From JAJTGZ01 sp964403525 (GTDB lineage Bacteria; Planctomycetota; Phycisphaerae; Phycisphaerales; UBA1924): DNA of 19,057 nt. A program made the translations under genes and the position numbers. The notes under the pieces were generated by a model. That model had not been told where the DNA came from and did no database searches. It worked only from the letters and a program-made list of their open reading frames with translations. The stretch lies in assembly GCA_964403525.1 (NCBI GenBank), contig CAYOGE010000048.1:1-19057 (forward strand), read 5' to 3'. Of this stretch, positions 1 through 6,312 are shown piece by piece; within the stretch, counting starts at the first letter, position 1; every line of letters starts with the position of its first letter.

Positions 1-61
1 CCCCGCCCCCCCTTTCCCTCGCACGACGCGCCGAGCGACCGCCCGGCACACCTCGCATGTA

Positions 62-240
62 CCCCGAGCGTGAGCGAGCGGGTCGGTTTCTCCATCATCA
101 CGGCCCCAACGAGCCCCGAGTGTGAGCGAGTGGGTCGGCCTCTCCATCACCACGGCCCCAACGAGCCCCGAGCGTGAGCGAGCGGTTTGGCGTTGGCAAT
201 CACGGCCCCGACGAGCCCCGAGTGTGAGCGAGTGGGTTGG
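62..240. repeat. Tandem repeat, about 52-bp unit, 4 copies (last partial)
   Basis: Copies begin at 62, 114, 166 and 216, giving periods of 52, 52 and 50 bp. Each opens with CCCCGAGYGTGAGCGAGYGG and the first three contain a CACGGCCCC-AACGAG-like tail. Copies 1 and 3 carry C at both Y positions; copies 2 and 4 carry T at both. The core is itself built of GAGYG/GAGCG subrepeats. No protein is supported here: the open frames across it only translate the repeat. It ends about 70 bp before the promoter of the first gene. Function unknown; it could be a repetitive intergenic element or a remnant of one. Confidence 0.85.
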
Positions 241-307
241 CCGCGCCTTCACCGCGCGCCTCTTGCGCGTTTACTGGAGAAAGAACACCACTCGCAAAGA
301 AACCCCC

Positions 308-335
308 TTGACGCGCCGGCGGGCCGAAGTATCCT
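308..335 (+). promoter_or_regulatory. Candidate sigma70-type promoter for the 378 gene
   Basis: TTGACG (308-313) and TATCCT (330-335) are separated by 16 bp, a reasonable match to -35/-10 elements. Transcription would start near 342, about 20 bp before the AAAGGGG ribosome-binding site at 362-368. The closely spaced genes downstream (378-2894) could all be read from it. Motif match only. Confidence 0.45.
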
Positions 336-377
336 GGGCGATCGGCGTGCCTTCAACACTGAAAGGGGATGTGTGCC

Positions 378-749
378 ATGAACGAGAAACGAGCGGAAGC
401 ACTGGCGGCGGCGCTGGGCGGCGAGGCGTGGCAAAGCGGTGGGGGGGTCTGGCTTGTGCAGGTCAACGTGGGGAGCAAGCTGGTTGTCTTCTCCGGCGAC
501 TGTGTCTGTGAGTACGAGAGCGAGGAGGCGTTCGACGAGTCGAGGGCGTCCAAGACCATCGAACTGACCGACCCGGATGAGGATGAACGCTGGGTGATCG
601 TCGATCAGGATGGGACCGTCTTCTACGCCAACGACGAGTTTGAACTCGGCTGGACCGACGAGCACGAAGCCCGCCGCGAGGCCCGGGGGCTGGAAAGCCG
701 GGGTGAGGGGCAGTGGCAGGTGGTGCGGGCAGGACAGAGTGGCGCATAA
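378..749 (+). CDS. Small acidic protein of unknown function
   Basis: The 123-residue product is not recognised. The ATG at 378 was chosen because AAAGGGG ends 9 bp upstream; an in-frame ATG at 369 lies against that site and is less likely. The sequence is rich in Asp and Glu, has no signal peptide or membrane segment, and reads like one compact soluble domain. The N-terminal part has alternating hydrophobic residues (VWLVQVNVGSKLVVFSG), the middle is acidic (TDPDEDERWVIVDQDGTVFY), and the C-terminal part is a charged helix (DEHEARREARGLE). It is followed after 8 bp by another small gene and then by the FRG/DUF262 pair, so it may be the first gene of that operon. Its G+C content resembles the flanking chromosome more than the island, so it may instead be a resident gene beside the insertion point. 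Confidence 0.6.
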   Translation: MNEKRAEALAAALGGEAWQSGGGVWLVQVNVGSKLVVFSGDCVCEYESEEAFDESRASKTIELTDPDEDERWVIVDQDGTVFYANDEFELGWTDEHEARREARGLESRGEGQWQVVRAGQSGA

Positions 750-757
750 GCTAGGTT

Positions 758-1000
758 GTGGGAACCGACGAGAGTAACCAAAGGCCCGCAGCGCTGGCCG
801 ACTTCATCCTGGACGCTATCCGGCGCCAGCTAAAGTTGTCGCTCGGCGAGGCCCGCGTAGCGCATTTGGACGGCGACACGGGCTGGACCATAGCGGCGGT
901 CTCGGCCACCGGGGAGCGGTGGCGCGTCTCGGCGCCAACCAGGTACCAGTGCGCGGTCCTCTTGGCCACCGCCGTTGGATTCGAACTTGAGGACGGCTAG
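758..1000 (+). CDS. Small protein of unknown function
   Basis: This 80-residue product starts at a GTG 8 bp after the stop of the upstream gene. The ribosome-binding site is weak (AGG at 753-755 is too close), so the start is uncertain. An N-terminal helix (ALADFILDAIRRQLKLSLGEARV) is followed by a strand-rich part (GDTGWTIAAVSATGERWRVSAP) and a short hydrophobic helix (YQCAVLLATAVGFELE). There is no signal peptide or clear membrane span. I do not recognise the family. The tight spacing upstream and the 41-bp gap to the FRG gene suggest co-transcription with both. Coding is supported by the continuous plausible protein and by position, not by homology. Confidence 0.5.
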   Translation: MGTDESNQRPAALADFILDAIRRQLKLSLGEARVAHLDGDTGWTIAAVSATGERWRVSAPTRYQCAVLLATAVGFELEDG

Positions 1001-1041
1001 GGAAGGTGAAATGCCGAGCGGCGCCTGATAAGCTGGCGTCC

Positions 1042-1794
1042 ATGCAGCCAAAGCCCATAAAGGTCGGCTCGATTGCGGAGCTGCTGGACGCGATGCGAAA
1101 CCAGTTCGATCCGCCAAAGGAGGTCGTTTGGTTTCGGGGTCAAAGGAGCGCGCACTGGGGCCTCTCCCCCACCCTTTACCGCGCCCCGTACAAGCTAGCG
1201 CACGAGAGGGCACTCTCAAACCGCTTTGAGCAGAATGCGCTCGCGCTAATGCACTTTCGCCCGACTTCCTCCTGGGAGTGGATGTTCTTGATGCGGCACC
1301 ATGGGTGCCCCACGAGGCTCTTGGATTGGAGCGAAAGCCCGCTTGTTGGGATGTACTTTGCCGTGGAGAACTCCTCCAAGGAAGCGAGAAAGGACGCAGC
1401 CCTGTGGTGCCTCAAGCCCACTGCCCTGAACGAGCTTTCCCACCTGAAGCCGGACCTGGCAGGAGACCTGCCCGCGTTCGGCGTGACGAGCGAGTTGGAG
1501 AGCTATTCGACCGTCGGAGTCCTGGGCGCGGGCTCGGCCAAGCTATTGCCGATCGCGGCCATCGCCCGCCGGGAGAATGGGCGGATGACTACCCAGCAAA
1601 GCGTGTTCACGATACACCACGTCCCAACCACACCGGTGGAGGATTGCGGCGACGGGTGCGTCTGGAAGTTCGTCATTCCCGCCTCAAAAAAAGCCTCGAT
1701 TCGCTTGGAGCTCGCCCACCTTGGCATCAGTAGGCTCTCGATGTTCCCAGAGCTGGACAGCGTGGCGGCAGTCGCGATGGAGACAATCCGGTGA
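1042..1794 (+). CDS. FRG-domain protein, candidate defence component
   Basis: The 250-residue product is almost entirely an FRG domain, named for its Phe-Arg-Gly motif. WFRGQ lies at residues 30-34, followed by WGLSPTLYR (39-47), the conserved HHGCPTRLLDWSESPLVGMYFAV block (about 86-108), QQSVF (185-189) and a FPELD-like end (235-239). These are family hallmarks; the biochemical activity of FRG proteins is not settled, and they recur in defence and mobile regions. I prefer the ATG at 1042; an in-frame GTG at 1006 would add 12 residues but lies directly against its AGGGAAG. The stop overlaps the start of the DUF262 gene by four bases (GTGA), which implies translational coupling and a joint function. 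Base composition is less G+C-rich than the flanks, suggesting horizontal acquisition. Confidence 0.88.
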   Translation: MQPKPIKVGSIAELLDAMRNQFDPPKEVVWFRGQRSAHWGLSPTLYRAPYKLAHERALSNRFEQNALALMHFRPTSSWEWMFLMRHHGCPTRLLDWSESPLVGMYFAVENSSKEARKDAALWCLKPTALNELSHLKPDLAGDLPAFGVTSELESYSTVGVLGAGSAKLLPIAAIARRENGRMTTQQSVFTIHHVPTTPVEDCGDGCVWKFVIPASKKASIRLELAHLGISRLSMFPELDSVAAVAMETIR

Positions 1795-2894
1795 CAGAAT
1801 TTACGCTTTCGACCTTGCCGCAACCGGGGGTCGGCTACCTCTACTTGATGCGCGATTCGCTTTGGCTGGACCCGCCTTACCAGCGTGAAGGCGGCATCTG
1901 GTCACTCTACAAGCGACAGCTATTGGTCGACTCAGTGATTAACGGCTTCGATATTCCGAAAATCTACCTCCACGAGCTGACGCCAGCGAAGAAGGTGAAT
2001 GGAAAGCTGAAGAAGTACGCGATCGTGGACGGCAAGCAGAGGCTACAGACGCTTTGGGACTTCATCGACGGCGAGTTTGCGCTGTCGCCCGAGTTCGAGT
2101 ATTTCCACGACGACGCTGTTGACGCGCGAGGCTGCACGTACGCCGACCTCGGAACCAAATTTCCTGAGATAAAGTCGAGGCTCGACTACTCCGCGCTCCA
2201 CGTGGTAGTGATCCGAACGGATGACATCGAGATGATCGAGGACATGTTCCTCAGGCTTAATGAGGCCATGCCCTTAAACGCCCCGGAGAAGCGCAACGGC
2301 TTCCCAGGCCCGCTGCCGAAGGTCATTCGCGCGCTCGCCGACCACGGTTTTTTTTCCAAGCATCTTTCCTACACGGACAGGCGGTATAAGCACCGCGACC
2401 TGGCCGCGAAATTCCTCTACATCGAGAACGCCGACAAGGTCGCCGACACGAAAAAAGCACACCTTGACGGCTTCGTCAAGGATTGGGCGAAGGCCAAGCG
2501 CACAGGGATTGAGGCAGTGCAAATCTCGGCGGCCGTCGAGAAGCATCTTTCGCGCATGTCGCGCCTATTCACAGCCCACGATCCGTTGCTCAAGTCGGTC
2601 GGCATGGCAACGCTCTACTTTCACTTGTTTCGGCTGCTCGATAAGCACCGCATTGTTTCGTCGCTGCACCGGCAGCACCTCGAGTTGTTCGATGTTCAGC
2701 GCCAACGGAACCGCCTGGTGGCGGCGGAGGACCTGACCAAGGCTGACGCAGACCTGCTGGAGTTCGAGCGTCACTCCCAGTCGCCAAACGACGCCACGGC
2801 GATAAAGATACGGCTCTCTGTGCTATCGAAGAGCCTGCGTGAAAATGGCGTCGCGATACCCAGGGGCGACCCCTATTTTCACGTTGATGTATAG
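1791..2894 (+). CDS. DUF262 (GmrS/ParB-like) protein, short form
   Basis: The 367-residue product has an N-terminal DUF262 domain: PPYQR at 28-32, W37, the DGQQR-type motif as DGKQRL at 80-85, and FLRLNEAMPLNAPEKRNG at about 153-170. DUF262 is a ParB/sulfiredoxin-like nucleotide-binding and nuclease fold, best known as the N-terminal half of the type IV restriction enzyme GmrSD. There is no HNH/DUF1524 (GmrD-like) nuclease motif in the helical C-terminal half, so this is a stand-alone short form. The GTG start at 1791 has GGAGA at 1779-1783, 7 bp upstream, and overlaps the FRG stop. The natural inference is that DUF262 and FRG form a two-component system. A direct nuclease or NTPase role is not shown by the sequence. 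Confidence 0.88.
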   Translation: MTEFTLSTLPQPGVGYLYLMRDSLWLDPPYQREGGIWSLYKRQLLVDSVINGFDIPKIYLHELTPAKKVNGKLKKYAIVDGKQRLQTLWDFIDGEFALSPEFEYFHDDAVDARGCTYADLGTKFPEIKSRLDYSALHVVVIRTDDIEMIEDMFLRLNEAMPLNAPEKRNGFPGPLPKVIRALADHGFFSKHLSYTDRRYKHRDLAAKFLYIENADKVADTKKAHLDGFVKDWAKAKRTGIEAVQISAAVEKHLSRMSRLFTAHDPLLKSVGMATLYFHLFRLLDKHRIVSSLHRQHLELFDVQRQRNRLVAAEDLTKADADLLEFERHSQSPNDATAIKIRLSVLSKSLRENGVAIPRGDPYFHVDV

Positions 2895-3165
2895 GTGCCA
2901 GCGCACCCGCCCGGGGGGCCAACTCCGCTGGTGCCACCGCTGGCAATCGGCCAAGCCGCGCCAGGGGCACGCGCAAGCGACACCCTGTCAACGGTCCTCC
3001 ATTTTTGTTCGACGGTTGGTAAGCTTCTGCCTCGGGCGATGAATACGGTCGTGTTGCCGGCGCCAACCCGCCCCATCATGGGCCGCAGTAGCAGAGCGCA
3101 TTTGCGCAGAAAGTTCGGGACCGGGCGGGGCGCCCGCCGGAGACTCAAGGTTCCGAGGAATCCAG
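2895..3165. other. Gap between DUF262 and endonuclease genes, with inverted repeats
   Basis: No supported gene. Just after the DUF262 stop, TGCCAGC (2896-2902) and GCTGGCA (2939-2945) form 7-bp arms around a smaller GGTG/CACC hairpin (2930-2938). This could fold at the transcript end but has no T-tract. A second stem, GGGCG/CGCCC with a GGG loop (3123-3135), lies 30 bp before the endonuclease start and may matter for its expression. Open frames in both directions across the gap resemble no family I know. Confidence 0.4.
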
Positions 3166-3924
3166 ATGGCGGAGTCGGTCCGTGAATTCGATTTCCAGCT
3201 GGCACGCGCTATCCTCGAGCAATTGGTTGAGTCGTTCGAGTCCTTGGACGTTGGCCAGCTTTCTGTAGAAAACCTACGAGCTGTCGCCCATAGGCAAGGC
3301 ATCTATCAGCTCTTTCTAAATGGCGTGCTGGTTTACATCGGCAAGGCCGACATGGATCTCTCAGATAGGCTGACCCGCCACATGTACACGCTTTCCGGGC
3401 GCTGCGGCATCGATATCGGTGATTGCGGCTTTAAGGGGCTATACGTCCATCACAATTGGGCCGCTGCGGCGCACGAGGACGCGCTCATCAAGTTCTTTCA
3501 GGACCAGTGCGAGTGGAACAACTCAGGGTTTGGCAGCAACGATCCTGGGCGCGAGCGCGAAAGTACGAAATACAAACCCACGCACTTCGATTCTCGTTTC
3601 CCGATAAATCTTGACTGGGCCACCCCGCTCCCAGGGGGCGAGTACCAGATCGACGACCTGCTTCAAAAACTTAAGGAGGCGTCGCCGTATACGTTCCGCT
3701 TTGAGCTTGATGGGCGCAAGCGCGGAGTCCCGCACCCGGAGCTTGCAGGTGCGGCCGTGGTCCTTCCTGCAGCGCAGCTTTCAGTTCGAGCCGTCCTTGA
3801 TATTGTGCGCGCAGCGCTGCCCGCAGGTTGGCAGGCGACGCAGCTCCCCGGGCGCGTGATACTCTACAAAGAAGCCCGCGAATACACCCACGGGAACCTG
3901 CTCTGGCGATCCGCTAATGCGTGA
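3166..3924 (+). CDS. GIY-YIG type II restriction endonuclease, Eco29kI-like
   Basis: The 252-residue product carries a GIY-YIG nuclease domain: GIY at 45-47, YIGK at 57-60, the Arg-x3-His pair R68/H72 in DRLTRH, SGR (77-79), Glu104 in HEDALIKFF, and Asn118 in WNN followed by GFGSNDPGRER. This Tyr, Tyr, Arg, His, Glu, Asn set in this order is that of Eco29kI-type enzymes, which cut DNA with one divalent metal ion. Eco29kI recognises CCGCGG; the specificity here is inference. The chain is longer than Eco29kI, with about 100 residues after the nuclease core. ATG 3166 is set by GAGGAA at 3155-3160. It converges on a C5-cytosine methyltransferase, and the last 61 bp overlap that gene on the other strand. 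Confidence 0.88.
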   Translation: MAESVREFDFQLARAILEQLVESFESLDVGQLSVENLRAVAHRQGIYQLFLNGVLVYIGKADMDLSDRLTRHMYTLSGRCGIDIGDCGFKGLYVHHNWAAAAHEDALIKFFQDQCEWNNSGFGSNDPGRERESTKYKPTHFDSRFPINLDWATPLPGGEYQIDDLLQKLKEASPYTFRFELDGRKRGVPHPELAGAAVVLPAAQLSVRAVLDIVRAALPAGWQATQLPGRVILYKEAREYTHGNLLWRSANA

Positions 3925-5087
3925 ATTCCGAGCGAGTCGCGCAGCGCCCGCGCAACTGCCTCCACCATTTGCACCGGAACGGCGTTGCCAAGCTGCCGCA
4001 TTGACTCGGTCCAGGAACCCTGGAACTCCCAATCATCCGGGAATGTCTGCAGCCTTGCGCACTCGCGCACAGTGAAGTAACGGACGCGCCCATCTTCAAA
4101 GCGGAGGGTGTTTTCGCCGCCTGGAACACCATGGTCTCCTGCTTTCAGTGTCTTGGCTGGCTCGTCCCAAGGGCTGCCGTCATGACCCGGATAGCTCCTC
4201 GCCCCGGGGTTGAAGAAGTGATTGGGTACGCTTGCGGACGTGCCGCCCGGCTTCAGCTGCGGTAGGTCTCCAATTGCGTCCCGCACCGTCCGCCAAGGCC
4301 GGGGGAGCATCGACGACGGGACGCCCTTCAGAAACTCGATTCGGGCTTTGCGCCGCGCAGGCGCCACCGGGCGCCGGCTCCGCGGGATTCGATGCCGCTC
4401 CCAATACTCGCCAGAGACCCACTTCGCATGCAGCAGGGCGTCCTCGCTGTGGGTCGGTCGGGGGAAGGCGAACTCCATCCCAAGGTCCGAGCGAATTCCA
4501 GCGATCAATACGCGCTGCCGCGTCTGCGGTACCCCGTAGTCTGCGGCGTTAAGCAGGCAGTAGACGACGTTGTAGCTCAGCGTGCGGTCTGCGCCGGCAG
4601 TGTGTGCTCGCTCTAGCCGCGCGAGGTGGTCGACCCACTCTTCGTCGCCCCTGCGCCTGATCGTTGGGTACCTCAGCTGGTGGACGATGTACTGGAAGTA
4701 ATTGGCAAAGCTCTCCCTTAATAAACCCTTGACGTTCTCAAACAGGAAGGCCTTTGGCGCGACTTCTTTAACGGCCCGCACGGCATGTGGGAACATGTTC
4801 CTTGAGTCGTCCATTCCCCGATGCTTGCCGCCGATCGAAAATGGCTGGCACGGTGGCCCTCCAGAGACGAACTCCACGTTCCCGGCGTAGGGCCGGAAAT
4901 CAACGTGCGTCACGTCACCCTCAATCACCCGCCATTCGTGTGCGCCTCGCCCGATTGTCCCCGCGTTTCTTCGAAGCGTGTCGCACGCGTCTTTGTCCCA
5001 CTCGAGGACCGCATCGTGAGTAAACCCTGCCTTCGCGGTCGCGATCGCCAGCCCGCCCGCCCCTGCAAAAAGTTCAATTGAACGCAT
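3864..5087 (-). CDS. DNA (cytosine-5-)-methyltransferase, partner of the GIY-YIG endonuclease
   Basis: The 407-residue product transfers methyl from S-adenosylmethionine to C5 of cytosine and would protect host DNA from the adjacent endonuclease. Conserved motifs run in order: I FAGAGG (7-12), IV GGPPCQPFS (76-84, catalytic Cys80), VI ENVKG (117-121), VIII QTRQR (188-192), a target-recognition region (about 215-335, ending in AKTLKAGDHGVPGGENTL), IX RECARLQTFP (341-350) and X GNAVP (367-371). All are intact. ATG 5087 has GGAGG (plus-strand 5096-5100) 8 bp upstream. The last 20 residues after the normal helical end are encoded in DNA that also encodes the endonuclease C-terminus. A TGCTAGACT extended -10-like element (plus 5104-5112) and an inverted repeat precede the gene. 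Confidence 0.95.
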   Translation of the reverse strand: MRSIELFAGAGGLAIATAKAGFTHDAVLEWDKDACDTLRRNAGTIGRGAHEWRVIEGDVTHVDFRPYAGNVEFVSGGPPCQPFSIGGKHRGMDDSRNMFPHAVRAVKEVAPKAFLFENVKGLLRESFANYFQYIVHQLRYPTIRRRGDEEWVDHLARLERAHTAGADRTLSYNVVYCLLNAADYGVPQTRQRVLIAGIRSDLGMEFAFPRPTHSEDALLHAKWVSGEYWERHRIPRSRRPVAPARRKARIEFLKGVPSSMLPRPWRTVRDAIGDLPQLKPGGTSASVPNHFFNPGARSYPGHDGSPWDEPAKTLKAGDHGVPGGENTLRFEDGRVRYFTVRECARLQTFPDDWEFQGSWTESMRQLGNAVPVQMVEAVARALRDSLGIHALADRQSRFPWVYSRASL

Positions 5088-5511
5088 TCTACACGCCTCC
5101 GATAGTCTAGCAAAAGGGTATCGGGGTGCCGGCTGCGCTTTCCTGTCGGTTATTGTGGGAAGAGAAAAATTGTTGCAGGCCTGGAAGCGCGAGCGGGCAG
5201 TCGGACGGATTCGCCCCTACATGGCCCGCGCGCAACCGTGCCTCGCATGGGAATCCCACTCCCTTGCGCACCGCGATCCCGATAAACCCGGGGTTTGGGG
5301 CGCGCGGGGGGCGGCTTCTTCCCCCAGACGGAATAAACGGGCCGTGCGTGCAGATGAGGGTGGTGCGGCCCTCAGGTGGACCGCTCGGCGGTGCGATACC
5401 CCGTGTGCAGGGGCTTGGTTTCTCCGGGAGTTTCCCGGGCCGGGCTCAAGCGAGGCACGGGCCTCACCGCGGACCTGAAAGACCCGCGCGGGGCTGCACG
5501 GAGGCGTCAAC
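5088..5511. other. 424-bp gap at the island edge with a two-tier hairpin
   Basis: I see no supported gene. The left end holds the methyltransferase leader. AAACCC-G-GGGTTT (5284-5296) is a short perfect inverted repeat. GCTTG (5413-5417) pairs with CAAGC (5447-5451) around an inner hairpin CCGGGA-GTT-TCCCGG (5424-5438), giving a nested structure 60 bp before the next gene's start on the same strand. CCCGCGCGGG (5483-5492) is another palindrome. These suggest a structured 5' leader or regulatory region for the 5512 gene. No known riboswitch class was recognised. Confidence 0.4.
5096..5126 (-). promoter_or_regulatory. Inverted repeat over the methyltransferase promoter and ribosome-binding site
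   Basis: CCGATA (5099-5104) and TATCGG (5119-5124) form perfect 6-bp arms around 14 nt. With a one-base bulge the pairing extends to CC 5096-5097 and GG 5125-5126. Read on the minus strand, the downstream arm contains most of the GGAGG Shine-Dalgarno site, and the arm plus loop contain TGCTAGACT, an extended -10-like sequence. It could be an operator or a hairpin that hides the ribosome-binding site. A 12-bp perfect palindrome, GTTCAATTGAAC, lies just inside the gene (5072-5083). Confidence 0.45.
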
Positions 5512-6198
5512 ATGGCATCTGTCCTTCCCAAGACCAAGATCGCACGCATCGAATGGGTCGAGGCTCGCATCGAAGAGTGGCTGGCCAGCCCAACCCTCAT
5601 CGGACTCACGCTCAGCGAGTGCCAGGCCCTGAACACCAAGGTCAAGGCTGCGCGGGCTTCTTATGATGAAGCCACCAAGGCGAGGGCCCGATCGAAGGAT
5701 GCGACGGTCTCCAGCGACAACGATGCGGCCGGCATGACCGCGCTCGCCTCGACGGCCATCAAGCACATCAAGGCCTACGCCGCCAGCAGCGCCAACCCGG
5801 ATGCGGTCTACGCCGCGGCCTCGGTCCCGCCGCCCGCTGCGCCCGGGCCCGCGCAGGCGCCGGCGCGGCCCAGCGACTTCACCTTCGAGCTCGACCCCAA
5901 CAGCGGCGGCCTCATCGTCCGCTGGAAGTGCACGAACCCCGCGGGCGTCAGCCGCGTGTCGTACACCGTGCGCCGCGGGATCGGCAACGGTGCCATGACC
6001 ACCGCGGGCGTCGTGGGCGAGAAGAAGTTCACCGACACGACGATCCCCGCGGGGGCTTCGGTCGTGAACTACCAGGTCTACGGCCAGCTCGGCACGCTGG
6101 TCGGCACCGCCAGCAACATCGTCACCGTCCGCTTCGGCGGCGGTGGCATGCAGGTCTCTGAGGCGGCCGCACCGGCCGACGTCAAGCTGGCGGCCTGA
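5512..6198 (+). CDS. Unknown protein: helical N-terminus, proline/alanine linker, Fn3-like C-terminus
   Basis: The 228-residue product begins at ATG 5512 with GGAGG at 5500-5504, 7 bp upstream. Residues 1-100 are helical and lysine/alanine-rich (KTKIARIEWVEARIEEWL, then ALNTKVKAARASYDEATKAR). A linker PPPAAPGPAQAPARP lies at about 104-118. Residues about 120-210 are strand-rich (FTFELDPNSGGLIVRWKC, VSYTVRRG, YQVYGQLGTLVGTASNIVTVRF) and resemble a fibronectin type III or similar Ig-like fold. There is no signal peptide. It is followed by a strong terminator, so it ends its transcript. I do not recognise the family; the Fn3 resemblance rests on strand pattern and on the terminal TASN.VTV.F strand. 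Confidence 0.8.
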   Translation: MASVLPKTKIARIEWVEARIEEWLASPTLIGLTLSECQALNTKVKAARASYDEATKARARSKDATVSSDNDAAGMTALASTAIKHIKAYAASSANPDAVYAAASVPPPAAPGPAQAPARPSDFTFELDPNSGGLIVRWKCTNPAGVSRVSYTVRRGIGNGAMTTAGVVGEKKFTDTTIPAGASVVNYQVYGQLGTLVGTASNIVTVRFGGGGMQVSEAAAPADVKLAA

Positions 6199-6230
6199 GC
6201 GGCGAGTCGACAAACCACTGTGCGCCACAC

Positions 6231-6254
6231 GCCCCGGGCCGCCCCGGGGCTTTT
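6231..6254 (+). terminator. Rho-independent terminator of the 5512 gene
   Basis: GCCCCGGG (6231-6238) and CCCGGGGC (6243-6250) form a perfect 8-bp stem with a 4-nt loop, followed at once by TTTT (6251-6254) and a further T-rich stretch. It starts 33 bp after the stop codon. Confidence 0.85.
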
Positions 6255-6259
6255 GGTTT

Positions 6260-6312
6260 GGGGGAGTGGGGGAGTGCGGGAGTGGGGGGGGGGGGGGGTG
6301 TGTCAGGGGGGG
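6260..6312 (+). repeat. G-rich tract, G-quadruplex candidate with a 15-G run
   Basis: GGGGG (6260-6264), AGT, GGGGG (6268-6272), AGTGC, GGG (6278-6280), AGT and a run of 15 G (6284-6298) give four G-tracts with loops of 3-5 nt, which satisfies the usual G-quadruplex pattern. A second run of 7 G (6306-6312) lies in the last codons of the minus-strand gene. The 15-G run is prone to slippage and to assembly error. Confidence 0.7.

Noticed and set aside
62..240. CRISPR array
   Set aside because: The units are contiguous and the inter-core sequence is itself repeated, so there are no unique spacers; no cas gene is present.
122..511. Open reading frames across the tandem repeats
   Set aside because: The translation only repeats the 52-bp unit (SEWVG, PERERA) and then runs in the wrong frame through the gene at 378.
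970..990. tRNA on the minus strand, suggested by a GGATTCGAAC T-loop-like string
   Set aside because: The T-stem pairs at only part of its positions, no anticodon arm or acceptor stem can be built, and the sequence lies in the coding frame of the 758-1000 gene.
2895..3185. Open frame of 96 codons in the gap before the endonuclease, and an antisense counterpart
   Set aside because: No ribosome-binding site fits, no family is recognised, and the 3' end runs into the start of the endonuclease gene.
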